64,000 nucleotides of DNA from Fusibacter paucivorans (GTDB taxonomy: Bacteria; Bacillota; Clostridia; Peptostreptococcales; Acidaminobacteraceae): the NCBI RefSeq assembly GCF_018390735.1, contig NZ_JAHBCL010000014.1, positions 49,666 to 113,665 of the forward strand. Reading direction: 5' to 3'. The translations under genes were made by a program, and so were the position numbers. Shown piece after piece: positions 1 through 8,237 of this stretch. Each line of letters starts with the position of its first letter. Positions within the stretch are counted from its first letter, which is position 1. The notes under the pieces were generated by a model. That model ran no database searches. It had not been told where the DNA came from and saw nothing but the letters and a program-made list of their open reading frames with translations.

Positions 1-114
1 AGCCGTTGACGAATCTGCCGGTGTTGCCGCTGCCGGTTCAGCCTCTTTGCTGCCGCATGCCGTTAAGCTGAATAACAGTGCCAATACGGTGAGCAGCGAA
101 ATAATTTTTTTCAT
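1..114 (-). CDS. Lipoprotein, N-terminal part only (runs off the window)
   Basis: Only the first 38 codons are inside the window. They encode a lipoprotein signal peptide: a Lys-Lys start, a hydrophobic stretch, and the lipobox LTAC with the lipidated Cys at residue 20. A low-complexity Ala/Pro/Ser/Thr linker follows, as is usual for membrane-anchored substrate-binding or peptidase lipoproteins. The ATG has a strong purine-rich ribosome site (AGAAGGGGG) six bases upstream. A near-consensus promoter lies about 145 bases upstream, so the gene is probably its own transcription unit. The mature domain is outside the window and its function cannot be told. Confidence 0.8.
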   Translation of the reverse strand, partial: MKKIISLLTVLALLFSLTACGSKEAEPAAATPADSSTA

Positions 115-259
115 AGTTCCCCCTTCTCTTTATAAGAAAATACAAAAAAATGAACTCTTAATTACTCAAAAATCATCGTCAATATTGCCTAAAAGTGTTG
201 GCTTATCAAGAACATTTCTAACAAATTTTGAGCACCAGACCCCATCCTCTTATGAAATA
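115..259 (-). other. Long 5' leader of the lipoprotein gene, no recognised element
   Basis: This is the predicted untranslated leader between the promoter and the start codon. It contains a purine-rich segment and a T7 tract near its 3' end, but I could not fold it into a known riboswitch class by eye. The length leaves room for a regulatory RNA. Confidence 0.3.
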
Positions 260-287
260 ATTATATACTCCTGTCTATTTATGTCAA
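260..287 (-). promoter_or_regulatory. Sigma-A type promoter for the window-edge lipoprotein
   Basis: On the minus strand TTGACA (282-287) and TATAAT (260-265) are both perfect hexamers with a 16-bp spacer. The predicted transcript has a leader of about 140 nt before the lipoprotein ATG. Confidence 0.65.
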
Positions 288-389
288 GATAATTCAATGC
301 AAAGTATTCGCATCTGTACATACAGCTTCTGGATTCACTGTTATTTATTTGATCGTCAAACAAACATAAAAAGACTGGCAATCTCTTTC

Positions 390-414
390 AAAAAACAAAT
401 GAGAGTCCTCATTT
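390..414 (-). terminator. Intrinsic terminator of the ECF/SUOX-fold operon
   Basis: On the minus strand a 7-bp stem (AAATGAG/CTCATTT, loop GACT) is followed directly by GTTTTTTG. It begins about 10 bases after the stop codon of the kinase-like gene, the last of the operon. Confidence 0.65.
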
Positions 415-423
415 AAAGAACTC

Positions 424-1116
424 TCACCGTCTAATTGACAGACGTTTTCCATCTCGTCTATGCTGTATTCTAGCGACTTCCGAACGATATATGGCATCGT
501 ACATCAATGCCGTTAAATCGACATTTCCTATTTCCCCCAATTGTTCTAGCGTTGATTCTGTCAGAAATGCTCTGACTGCCGCCTGTTTAAACAAACTATC
601 AGTTGGTGCGTATTGTCGATACATCGCGATGAGCCGAATCATCGAAACCATTCTATTTTCATAAGCCATTTCTTCAAAATCAATTCCAAAAACGCGTCCG
701 TCATTCGCGAACACAAAATTTTTCAAATTCAAATCTGCAAGCGCTGCACTGCCGCTGGATACATTGGTCGCCTCATCGTAAACGCAATAAAAGGCAATCA
801 ACCATTCAAACAATTGATGCAGCAATGCCGTCGCCGCTTTTTCATCTCCCAAGGTCTCACATCGTTCCAAATACGCAAGCACTGTCATACCTTCAATATA
901 TGCATAGCGGCAAATCCATTCATCATCTGAATAAGACAGTATCTCGGGGATGAGCTTTTGCGATGTACTCGCTCCAATGCGAATGTAAACGTCCTTTTCA
1001 AAACGGTATGCCGTCTCGTCAGCAAAATGCTTTTCTACATAGAGGCATTTTTTTAGCGCATCCTGCATCAAATACACGCGATTGCGTTTCGATTCGAATT
1101 GTTTAATGCTTTTCAC
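424..1116 (-). CDS. Small kinase-fold protein (APH/RIO-like), last gene of ECF operon
   Basis: A 230-residue cytoplasmic protein with the core signature of small aminoglycoside-phosphotransferase/RIO-type kinases. There is a catalytic-loop-like A-D-L-N-L-K-N (Asp128, Asn133) and, 13 residues on, a metal-binding G-I-D-F-E (Asp146). No clear glycine-rich loop is visible. The start is a GTG with GGGGAG seven bases upstream, inside the end of the MobB-like gene (14-bp overlap), so the two are translationally coupled. By family knowledge such proteins phosphorylate small molecules or proteins. From context I infer it may phosphorylate the compound imported by the adjacent ECF transporter, as in vitamin salvage. 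The substrate is unknown. Confidence 0.6.
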   Translation of the reverse strand: MKSIKQFESKRNRVYLMQDALKKCLYVEKHFADETAYRFEKDVYIRIGASTSQKLIPEILSYSDDEWICRYAYIEGMTVLAYLERCETLGDEKAATALLHQLFEWLIAFYCVYDEATNVSSGSAALADLNLKNFVFANDGRVFGIDFEEMAYENRMVSMIRLIAMYRQYAPTDSLFKQAAVRAFLTESTLEQLGEIGNVDLTALMYDAIYRSEVARIQHRRDGKRLSIRR

Positions 1117-1870
1117 TTTTCAACTCCCCGCCTATCGAAAGCTTTATTGTACTCCCCTTCTGATAGCCCTCCAGTTCAGATACGACACCAATAACAGCAT
1201 TGTGCAGAATCTTTTGAACAAAGGGCACCATTGGGATCTTAACGCCGTCGATACTCAAGTCAATGATACTATCGTCAATGACACAGTCGGTTCGCTTGCG
1301 TTCACCTCTAATGATCGCCGTACAGAGTTCTCTGCATGTCATCCCGCATGCAGAACAGCAATCCGAATCAAAATCCGGCAGTAAATCAAAGACGGTCGCC
1401 TCAATCATATCGCAAATTTCCTCGGTATGCTCAAGTGCGCTTAAAGCTTTCAGCGAATGGTAATGATCGATGCTGTCGGCAATTTTTCCAGAGACTAGAA
1501 AAGCTCTCCCATCATAGCGCTCATCCAAATCCTTGATGCAGTCAGCCGTTAAAATCATCGGTACATTGCCGTCGCGATACCCTTCTAATATAAGATAATC
1601 GGTGTCATAAAATTTTGCCATTTCATATAAATCCAGCGGCCTCTGGAAAAGGATGTCGGTTTCATACAGTCCACGCGCTGTGACGAGTTGCGAGCCCGCT
1701 TTTTTATGGCGATCTGTATTCGTTCCCTCTGAATCAATCTGAAAAGCCTCAAAGTGAATATCCTTGACAGAGCCAACCGTATAGCCTCTTTTACGTAGCG
1801 TTGCAATAATCTTTTCAATCGTCGTCGTCTTGCCAGACTTCGTATAACCGACGACAGCAAATACTTTCAT
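1103..1870 (-). CDS. mobB: MobB-like molybdopterin-guanine-dinucleotide GTPase with C-terminal Cys cluster
   Basis: 255 residues. The first 160 or so are a MobB-type P-loop GTPase: Walker A G-Y-T-K-S-G-K-T-T at 8-16, an early K-D-I-H segment, and a Walker-B-like YLILEGYRD near residue 92. MobB binds GTP and assists attachment of nucleotide to, or delivery of, the molybdenum cofactor. The C-terminal part carries Cys171, 172, 175, 179, 183 and 196, a pattern that could hold an Fe-S cluster or zinc. It overlaps the EcfT stop codon by one base (TAATG). It ties the operon to molybdopterin-type cofactors. No other cofactor-synthesis gene is visible in the window. Confidence 0.8.
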   Translation of the reverse strand: MKVFAVVGYTKSGKTTTIEKIIATLRKRGYTVGSVKDIHFEAFQIDSEGTNTDRHKKAGSQLVTARGLYETDILFQRPLDLYEMAKFYDTDYLILEGYRDGNVPMILTADCIKDLDERYDGRAFLVSGKIADSIDHYHSLKALSALEHTEEICDMIEATVFDLLPDFDSDCCSACGMTCRELCTAIIRGERKRTDCVIDDSIIDLSIDGVKIPMVPFVQKILHNAVIGVVSELEGYQKGSTIKLSIGGELKSEKH

Positions 1871-2607
1871 TAAAACACCAGCCTTTCTGACACGAGGAGC
1901 ATCGCAAAGACCAGCGTGATCGTCGCCGCTCCAATATAATCATGTTTTCCAAATTTCAGCTTTTCAAATGTACTCCGTTTTCCTCCTATAACAAATCCCC
2001 TGGATTGCGCCGATTCTGCAAGTGCCTTCCCACGGAGCAGCGTCGCATAGACGATGGGAATAAAAAGACTGCCAATCATTGCTAAGCGCTTGGCGATCGG
2101 CAAACGATTGACATCGATCCCCCTTAAAGCCATGGACACATAGGTATTGCGAATTTCCTCGGTTAAAAGCGGTAAGAAACGAATCCCCAAGCCCACCATA
2201 AAACCGAACTCATATGGCAGCCCCAACTGTACGAATCCTTGTATGGTGGCCTTCATACTCGATGTTGAAATAATCATCCCCGAAATCAGAATAATCAACA
2301 CTCTGAAGAGGTAATTAATCCCGCGGTACATCCCGACATCTGTCAAAATCGTTATTTTGCCAATGAGCAAAATCGCACTGCCGCTTCTGTCAAATAAACT
2401 CTGAATAACGATTAGTGCTAGACACACACCGAGGAAGCGCTTCATCTTTCGTATTATTTTCAGCAAGTTAACCTTGAAAATGCTGCACATTACCAGACCG
2501 ACGAGAAAATTGACAAGTGAGAGTACCGGACTCGCACTCAGAACACCAACCGTGGAAATCGCAGTAGCCGCAAGCAATTTTACTCTAGGATCAAATTCCT
2601 GTTTCAT
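1870..2607 (-). CDS. ecfT: EcfT: transmembrane coupling subunit of an ECF transporter
   Basis: A polytopic membrane protein of 245 residues with the two EcfT coupling motifs that bind the ATPases: A-L-R-G-I (after a conserved Ser-Met) and S-R-G-F about 40 residues later. I chose the internal ATG because it has GGGAGG seven to eight bases upstream. That start overlaps the end of the preceding ATPase gene by 17 bases. EcfT links the substrate-binding S component to the EcfA ATPase pair. Both ATPases and an S component are in the same operon, so this is a dedicated (group I type) ECF system rather than a shared module. Confidence 0.85.
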   Translation of the reverse strand: MKQEFDPRVKLLAATAISTVGVLSASPVLSLVNFLVGLVMCSIFKVNLLKIIRKMKRFLGVCLALIVIQSLFDRSGSAILLIGKITILTDVGMYRGINYLFRVLIILISGMIISTSSMKATIQGFVQLGLPYEFGFMVGLGIRFLPLLTEEIRNTYVSMALRGIDVNRLPIAKRLAMIGSLFIPIVYATLLRGKALAESAQSRGFVIGGKRSTFEKLKFGKHDYIGAATITLVFAMLLVSERLVF

Positions 2608-3253
2608 TGGCAATCCTCCCACTTCGAATGGTGAATACTTCCGTTGGCATCTTGCGGATGAAATCGTGGTCATGGCTGATTAGTAAAATGCCAATCCCCT
2701 CTGCATGTATTTGGAGCAGCACCTCCGCTAGCATTTGGCGTCGCTTTTGATCTAATCCAGTTGTCGGTTCGTCCAGAATCAAGTACTTGGGATCGTTCAT
2801 AAGAATCGTCGCAAGTGCAAGACGCTGCTTTTCACCTTGACTCAAATGGTAAGCGGGCGTATCCAGCGTGTGTCTCAAGGAAAAACGGTCTATCATGATT
2901 TCGCTTTTCGCATTGATAACCGCTTGATCAACCCCCTTGTATTTTAGCGCAAACCCCAATTCGCCTCTAACCGTCGGCGCAAAAATCTGAACATTTGGAT
3001 TTTGAAACAAATAGCCCACTTGATTGCCAATTTCATACATTTTATACTCATTAACATCTTTTTGATCCAATAAGATTACGCCTTCAGAAGGTTTAATCAT
3101 ACCGATCATCATTTTGGAAAATGTTGTTTTACCCGCGCCATTTGCCCCCACTAAGGTCTTAAAACTGTTGCGCCCCAATGACAAGTTTACATTTTGAAAC
3201 AGGTACTTGCCTTGCACATGATAGCCGACATCTTTAAAAGTTATATAGGACAT
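2591..3253 (-). CDS. EcfA-type ABC ATPase (second of pair)
   Basis: A complete ABC ATPase of 220 residues: Walker A G-A-N-G-A-G-K-T-T near 37-45, Q-loop L-F-Q-N-P, signature L-S-Q-G-E, Walker B Y-L-I-L-D-E-P-T and switch His in S-H-D. The Q-loop followed by N-P-N-V-Q-I-F is typical of energy-coupling-factor ATPases. The start ATG has GGAGG upstream and overlaps the preceding ATPase gene by 13 bases. It should hydrolyse ATP together with the neighbouring EcfA to drive uptake. Confidence 0.88.
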   Translation of the reverse strand: MSYITFKDVGYHVQGKYLFQNVNLSLGRNSFKTLVGANGAGKTTFSKMMIGMIKPSEGVILLDQKDVNEYKMYEIGNQVGYLFQNPNVQIFAPTVRGELGFALKYKGVDQAVINAKSEIMIDRFSLRHTLDTPAYHLSQGEKQRLALATILMNDPKYLILDEPTTGLDQKRRQMLAEVLLQIHAEGIGILLISHDHDFIRKMPTEVFTIRSGRIANETGI

Positions 3254-3939
3254 AACTTCAAATCCTCCTTAGCAACCATTTGCAATTTGCCCGCTTCCAT
3301 TTTATAGATACGATCGCATGGCCTTAAATTTTCATAATCGTGCTCAACCATCACAACTGTCTTATGATGCGTTTTCATGCGCCGAATCGCTTCTGTGATA
3401 AGCACTTTGCCTTTGGCATCCACTTGCGCCATGCATTCGTCCAAAATAAGGATTCCAATGTCGAGACACAGAATTGCCGCAACGGTAACCAATTGCTTTT
3501 CCCCACCGGAAAGTGTATTGGGGTTCCTGTCGCGGAGATGTTCGATCGCAAGCATTTTTAACACTTCATCTATTTTGCTTCTCATGATCTCCGGACTAAT
3601 GCACATATTCTCCATGCCAAAAGCCAGCTCATCGGTTACATTTGAAAAGATAATCTGGTTATCCGGATTTTGATAAATTGTACCGATTTTTTGAAAAAAA
3701 TCCTCTTCTTTTGCCATGCGCTGACCATCAATAAAAATACTGCCTTTGATCTGACGTTCATATTCATGGAAATAGCTGCCGTTCATAAGCCGAAGCAGCG
3801 TTGTTTTCCCAACACCACTCTCCCCAATAATGCCGACGGCTTCACCCTTTCCAATCGATAGGTTGACATTATCCAATATCTTTTTGCGTTTATTGTATTG
3901 AAACGTCAGTGCCTCAAGTTGAATTGCCGTCAATAACAC
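3241..3939 (-). CDS. EcfA-type ABC ATPase (first of pair), non-ATG start
   Basis: 232 residues with Walker A G-E-S-G-V-G-K-T-T, Q-loop I-Y-Q-N-P, signature L-S-G-G-E and switch V-E-H-D. The Walker B region reads L-I-L-D-E-C, with Cys in place of the usual Pro. The Q-loop context N-P-D-N-Q-I is characteristic of ECF ATPases. There is no ATG. The frame opens at GTG, and a TTG two codons on (3933) is better spaced from GAGAGGGG, so either may be used. It forms a heterodimer with the downstream ATPase. Confidence 0.85.
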   Translation of the reverse strand: MLLTAIQLEALTFQYNKRKKILDNVNLSIGKGEAVGIIGESGVGKTTLLRLMNGSYFHEYERQIKGSIFIDGQRMAKEEDFFQKIGTIYQNPDNQIIFSNVTDELAFGMENMCISPEIMRSKIDEVLKMLAIEHLRDRNPNTLSGGEKQLVTVAAILCLDIGILILDECMAQVDAKGKVLITEAIRRMKTHHKTVVMVEHDYENLRPCDRIYKMEAGKLQMVAKEDLKLCPI

Positions 3940-3962
3940 ACCCCTCTCACCATTCTCTAAAA

Positions 3963-4490
3963 CTATTCATTAACGGATACGCTGTAGGCGTATTTGCACC
4001 AGTATTGACTGAATTGATCTTTTTTAATAATCATTTGATAAGGCCCATCGCCGTCTTCTTCTCGCGTACCAATTAGCGCGTCATCTCTTATATACGCCAG
4101 ATAGACATTGTCATCTTCCATCAATTTATCCGTGCTAAGTGAAACGGCGTAACCGTCAATTGCATAGACGACAACTGCTTCAACTGTCTCTAGATCAATA
4201 CCGGAATCCGTCAAAATCGTTTTTAACAGGACACCTTCATAGGTATGCTCTACAGGATCTTTACCGCTCGACTTCAAATTAGCTGTAAATGTTTCGCGTC
4301 CCAACTGATCAATTGCTGCCATGTCGTATGTCTTCATTTCAATGCCTTCATACTGAACGCTAAAAGCCGCTTCATTATTGAGTGCTCTTTTGGTTTCGAT
4401 ATCACCTTTACTCATCCATGTTGTGACGATAATGACGAGCGCTAGAATACCAATAACACCCGCAACAATAATTGCCTGCCTGTTTTTCAT
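3963..4490 (-). CDS. Membrane-anchored sulfite-oxidase-fold (molybdopterin-binding-like) domain protein
   Basis: 175 residues. An N-terminal transmembrane or uncleaved signal segment (about residues 6-24) is followed by one extracytoplasmic domain. That domain has the hallmarks of the oxidoreductase molybdopterin-binding (SUOX) fold: Y-E-G-V-L-L-K-T-I-L, then I-D-G-Y-A-V-S-L, N-V-Y-L-A-Y and a terminal W-C-K-Y segment. I use the ATG preceded by CAGGAGGG. The single Cys in W-C-K-Y is not at the usual Mo-ligand position, so catalysis like sulfite oxidase is unlikely and ligand binding is the better guess. The gene sits between the phosphodiesterase and the ATPases, and two other lipoproteins of the operon carry the same fold. 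Confidence 0.65.
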   Translation of the reverse strand: MKNRQAIIVAGVIGILALVIIVTTWMSKGDIETKRALNNEAAFSVQYEGIEMKTYDMAAIDQLGRETFTANLKSSGKDPVEHTYEGVLLKTILTDSGIDLETVEAVVVYAIDGYAVSLSTDKLMEDDNVYLAYIRDDALIGTREEDGDGPYQMIIKKDQFSQYWCKYAYSVSVNE

Positions 4491-4536
4491 ATACCCTCCT
4501 GTACTGCGTAGACGCGTTATTGCGCATACTTCCGAC

Positions 4537-6033
4537 CTAATCAATCGCATACGGCACGATGAGATCTTCATATCTAAAATCGCCGTGATCGCCGCCGTCT
4601 GCCGTATCGTGCATACCGTGATCCGCAGTGATCACAACTTTGGTCTCTGCCGACATCAACGCTCGCAGTTCTTTCACATAACCATTAACGGCTTCAATGC
4701 GCTGTAGCGTCTTTTCATGAAATCTGCCATAATCGTGACCGGCATCATCAATGCCGTGAAAGTGAACCAATAAGTAATCCGGCTGCTCTCCTGATTCAAT
4801 CAGTGCTTTTGCACGCTCAAAGACTTCATCATCCGTATAACCATCGCCATTATCATCTGTATTTAAATAGGTTTTGGTTTGAATATCGAGAATTTTAATA
4901 TCGCCTTCAATTAAGGCGCTTGAGCGCCCCATAGACGCTGTACGATCAAAGATCGTCCCGCAATTGATCATTCGATACGATCGATCAAAAACGCCGTTGA
5001 CAGCCGGCACTTCCCCTGTAATCATCGCCGCAAATCCTGCATTGGTTACTGGTTTATACACCGTTGTCGCCATCTGAACAGCTTCAAGCTGCGACAAGAA
5101 CCAATCGGGATGCGTCGCTTTTATCGCCTCATACTGCGTGTAAGAAAAGCCATCTAAGAACAATGTCACAACCTTTTGCCCCTTCTCGAGATAGTGAATA
5201 CTGTCATCAAAATTATCACGGTTTGAAACGGCCGGCGGATTAATCACAGCACCGTAAATATCTCGAATGACAGTATGCAGATCTGTGCTGATATAGTTGA
5301 TTTTTTGATTTTCAACTTCAAAATAGCCGTCTGAAACCGACTCATAATAATGTTCGCCCTCTCGATCCATTATCAGTAGATTACTGACGTCAAGTGTGCT
5401 GCCGGCATCTGTTAATAGATCAGATAATCGAATACACTTTTTGCGCTTCATTACATCAATTTCGAGCCCATCCAGATTGGAACTGCCGTCTAGAAAGGCA
5501 ATACTGCAATACGAACCTGCCAACAGCTCTCCCAGAGACAAATGCACATTGGCTTCTTTGGTCACGATGTTGAGCCCCGACTTTCCAACTGCATCGGCAT
5601 CATCGCCGATGACAATGATTTCACGAATATGCTTAATGCGCGCGTTCACAGGGTGTTTTTCAGTGAGGTAACACCAGCCCAGCTCTTCACGATAACCAAT
5701 GTAAGTATCTGTCAATGTATCATATGGCAGCTTCACCATAAAGCCGTCGTCGGCAATCAAAGCAACTTCACGCGTACCCTCTAATGGTTGAAATGCGGCA
5801 ATAAGCATCTCAGCTGGAATAGCAGTATAATCGTTCTCATCAAAAACAACGGTTTCTTTCGTCAGTGTATCCCAATACACTGTCACATCGCCAAACTGTG
5901 CAACATCTCCCAGTACTTGTAGGCCTTCCGGCGCCATACCAATCGGTTTTTCCGAATGCAGCACTTGGCATCCAGACAGCATCCCAATGAGCACTAAAAA
6001 TACGATGACCAATATTTGATTACGTTTCATCAT
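4537..6033 (-). CDS. Lipoprotein: two SUOX-fold-like repeats fused to an alkaline-phosphatase-superfamily phosphodiesterase
   Basis: 498 residues with lipobox LSGC (Cys22). Residues about 40-145 and 185-265 resemble the SUOX-fold domains of neighbouring genes (for example I-A-D-D-G-F-M-V-K-L, and L-D-G-L-E-I-D-V with an S-D-L-L-T-D-A-G helix). Residues 285-498 are an alkaline-phosphatase/NPP-type catalytic domain: metal Asp294 in L-F-L-D-G-F-S, nucleophile Thr330 exactly ten residues before the Gly of I-T-G, then H-F-H-G-I-D-D-A-G-H, I-T-A-D-H-G-M and G-D-H-G-D. Such enzymes cleave phosphodiesters or dinucleotide pyrophosphates. The protein should act outside the membrane, perhaps trimming a nucleotide or phosphate from a compound before ECF uptake. 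Overlaps the S-component gene by 14 bases. Confidence 0.72.
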   Translation of the reverse strand: MMKRNQILVIVFLVLIGMLSGCQVLHSEKPIGMAPEGLQVLGDVAQFGDVTVYWDTLTKETVVFDENDYTAIPAEMLIAAFQPLEGTREVALIADDGFMVKLPYDTLTDTYIGYREELGWCYLTEKHPVNARIKHIREIIVIGDDADAVGKSGLNIVTKEANVHLSLGELLAGSYCSIAFLDGSSNLDGLEIDVMKRKKCIRLSDLLTDAGSTLDVSNLLIMDREGEHYYESVSDGYFEVENQKINYISTDLHTVIRDIYGAVINPPAVSNRDNFDDSIHYLEKGQKVVTLFLDGFSYTQYEAIKATHPDWFLSQLEAVQMATTVYKPVTNAGFAAMITGEVPAVNGVFDRSYRMINCGTIFDRTASMGRSSALIEGDIKILDIQTKTYLNTDDNGDGYTDDEVFERAKALIESGEQPDYLLVHFHGIDDAGHDYGRFHEKTLQRIEAVNGYVKELRALMSAETKVVITADHGMHDTADGGDHGDFRYEDLIVPYAID

Positions 6034-6571
6034 GTACTCCCTCTAATTTTTTAATCTGTTTATGAATAGAGTACGCGATCAGTCCACCGATCCCGCCGGA
6101 CAACGTTGCCCATGAGAGACTCATCAGTAGTGGTATAAGCGGCAGCCTGAAAAAGACCAGGTTAGACAGGTAAGTCCCTGCCAGATTTGCAATAATCCCT
6201 GCGAGGAAAAAATCGCCGATCGTTTCCCAACGGCGGCGAATAATGAAAAAGACAGCATCAATGGCAAATCCCGGAAGTGTATACGTTATCACACTCACGA
6301 TGCCATGACTGCCAAAAGCACCCGTAACAATCACGATGAGCGCTTGTGTAAACGCCGTCATCGTCGCTGTCCCTCTTTTTCCGACAAGCCCGGCAGCCAG
6401 GGCAATCCAAAACATATAGAGTCCCCCGGCTACGGCACCTCCCGGTATAAAGAGCGGGCCGGTAATCATATGTGCGATGGGGACGACAATTGGCTTAGCA
6501 GCAATGCCAAGCGTCGCCATCAACGCAATAAGAATTAAATCATATACCCTGAAATATTTTAGTAATCGCAT
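6020..6571 (-). CDS. ECF transporter S component (substrate-binding membrane protein)
   Basis: 183 residues, six predicted transmembrane segments and the size of an ECF S component. The N-terminal helix has small residues (A-L-M-A-T-L-G-I-A-A) that in the family pack against EcfT. Loops such as T-G-P-L-F-I-P-G-G-A-V-A-G-G and G-A-F-G-S-H-G line the putative substrate pocket. I do not recognise it as a known vitamin-specific type (biotin, thiamin, riboflavin, folate, cobalamin); the overall look is nearest to the YkoE/thiamin-precursor-like group, and this is uncertain. The substrate probably matches the SUOX-fold and MobB neighbours. Confidence 0.75.
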   Translation of the reverse strand: MRLLKYFRVYDLILIALMATLGIAAKPIVVPIAHMITGPLFIPGGAVAGGLYMFWIALAAGLVGKRGTATMTAFTQALIVIVTGAFGSHGIVSVITYTLPGFAIDAVFFIIRRRWETIGDFFLAGIIANLAGTYLSNLVFFRLPLIPLLMSLSWATLSGGIGGLIAYSIHKQIKKLEGVHDET

Positions 6572-6602
6572 ACTTCTTACCTACCACCCAGATTTAATGA
6601 CT

Positions 6603-8237
6603 TTATTTCACGGTAATTTTCACAACACCTTTGACCCATGTTGTTGAAAACTCGGTGTTTTGCACAAGCTGTACAAGATTGTCCGCTTTAACCGGTTCAC
6701 CGTTTTTAATGACCGCCAAAATTGTATCCTCATCGATTTGATCTTTTGGCAGTTCGACTTCATAACCGTCACCAGCTGTGATGACAAGTGCACTGAAATC
6801 CTCAACATGTAAAAATTCGAGCATTTCTAAAACACGATAGCCTTCCCAGTCATTTGGTTTTTTCTCATCATTCTTTGTATGCTCCGTATGAAGGCTGATA
6901 AGCGTCAACTTACGCGCCGCTTTTTCACTGGTCAGATCAAACGAACCATCGCTTAAGCCGTCAAATGTCACCGTCCATTCCGGCAGTTCAACTGCTGCAT
7001 CGCCATCAGTGCCCTCTGTACTGACGTTTGCCGTGTCAGTCGTCTCCGATACATCTGCTGCCTCCATCGTTGCTTCACCCGCCACAGCTTCAATAGTCAA
7101 TAAATGCTTAACATTGTATTTTTTAGGCATACTCTCATCAAATTTCGCTGCCGCCGTACCGTCATCAGATAATCTGAGAATACCACTCGCCAGCTCTTCT
7201 TTTGTGATTTCAACTTCGTATCCTGTGTTATCAGAAAATTTGAACAGATCGCCTTCAATCCCCGCCGCTGTTAAAGCGTCAATAAGCTTAATCCCTTCAA
7301 CGTCACCCACCGTACCGTTCATTTGACCATACGCAAGCGCTGAACCTACTGATATAAAAGTTGTATCGCCAACGCCCAGTGTCATTACCGATTTGACATT
7401 CATGCCCTTTGGCAGGTCTTTGCCAGTAAACAGCGGTGCATCTTCACCAGTTATTTTCAAATAACCGTTGTAAACCACGTCATAATCTTCGGACTTTTCA
7501 AAACCGTCATTCGCTTTAAACGCCGGGTTTCCTTTGCCTTCCGATACATAGGCATCGACGAGATCTGACATTAAAACAGATTTATCTTCACTTTCATAAT
7601 AGGTGAACGGCTCCGTTTCAATGCCGCTGGCATATGCCGTTTCCAGCATTACCATTCTTGCCGGAACGCTTTCCATCGCTTCAACACCTTCGCTGATTGC
7701 AGCAATTTCAACGAGATTAGAAACATAATACATGCTTCGAACATCATCAATAGCGGCACGCAGCGGCATTTCTTTCTCTTCCAGTGCCGCACCGTCAAAT
7801 TCATAGGCGAGCACGATGTCCTTATTGTTTAATAGATCAGCGGTAACATCAATGGCATAACCATCGCCTGCAATCAATCGAATGGTACTAAAATCTTTTT
7901 GTGACATGCCGTGTTCGGCTAAAATTGTTTCCAACAGAACACCTTTAACGGTGTTATCTGCTTCTTCACCACTTGAAGAGACACTGTGAACCGATGTTTC
8001 AACAAAAGGCATCGCGTAGATATCGTCATAAGCGACTTCAAATGGTTCCGCCATTCCGGTAAATTTTAAACTGCCCTCGTAATGAAGTGATACCCCTTCT
8101 GTCGTCTGTTCAGCCGCCGCAGGAGCCGAGGTTGTTTCAGCAGTTTTAGCGGTTTGGCTGTCTGCTGATTGGCATCCTGTCATCAGCATGGCACATGTCA
8201 TTAATAAAACTAATATCCTTCTAAATTGTTTCGTCAT
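6603..8237 (-). CDS. Lipoprotein with three sulfite-oxidase-fold-like repeats
   Basis: 544 residues: lipobox MTGC (Cys22), a Thr/Ala-rich linker, then three repeats. Each has a G-V/I/Y-L-L-x-x-L helix and a D-G-Y-x-V/I-x-V/L strand: K-G-V-L-L-E-T-I-L with G-D-G-Y-A-I-D-V; E-G-I-K-L-I-D-A-L with N-T-G-Y-E-V-E-I; E-G-Y-R-V-L-E-M-L with G-D-G-Y-E-V-E-L. This is the fold that holds molybdopterin in sulfite oxidase. There is no cysteine after the lipobox, so a Cys-ligated Mo centre is excluded. I infer an extracellular binding or hand-over protein. Its ATG has GGGGAG upstream and it overlaps the FMN-binding gene by 17 bases. Confidence 0.68.
   Translation of the reverse strand: MTKQFRRILVLLMTCAMLMTGCQSADSQTAKTAETTSAPAAAEQTTEGVSLHYEGSLKFTGMAEPFEVAYDDIYAMPFVETSVHSVSSSGEEADNTVKGVLLETILAEHGMSQKDFSTIRLIAGDGYAIDVTADLLNNKDIVLAYEFDGAALEEKEMPLRAAIDDVRSMYYVSNLVEIAAISEGVEAMESVPARMVMLETAYASGIETEPFTYYESEDKSVLMSDLVDAYVSEGKGNPAFKANDGFEKSEDYDVVYNGYLKITGEDAPLFTGKDLPKGMNVKSVMTLGVGDTTFISVGSALAYGQMNGTVGDVEGIKLIDALTAAGIEGDLFKFSDNTGYEVEITKEELASGILRLSDDGTAAAKFDESMPKKYNVKHLLTIEAVAGEATMEAADVSETTDTANVSTEGTDGDAAVELPEWTVTFDGLSDGSFDLTSEKAARKLTLISLHTEHTKNDEKKPNDWEGYRVLEMLEFLHVEDFSALVITAGDGYEVELPKDQIDEDTILAVIKNGEPVKADNLVQLVQNTEFSTTWVKGVVKITVK

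Noticed and set aside
115..259. Leader of the first lipoprotein considered as a riboswitch
   Set aside because: No conserved core of a known riboswitch class could be recognised by eye.
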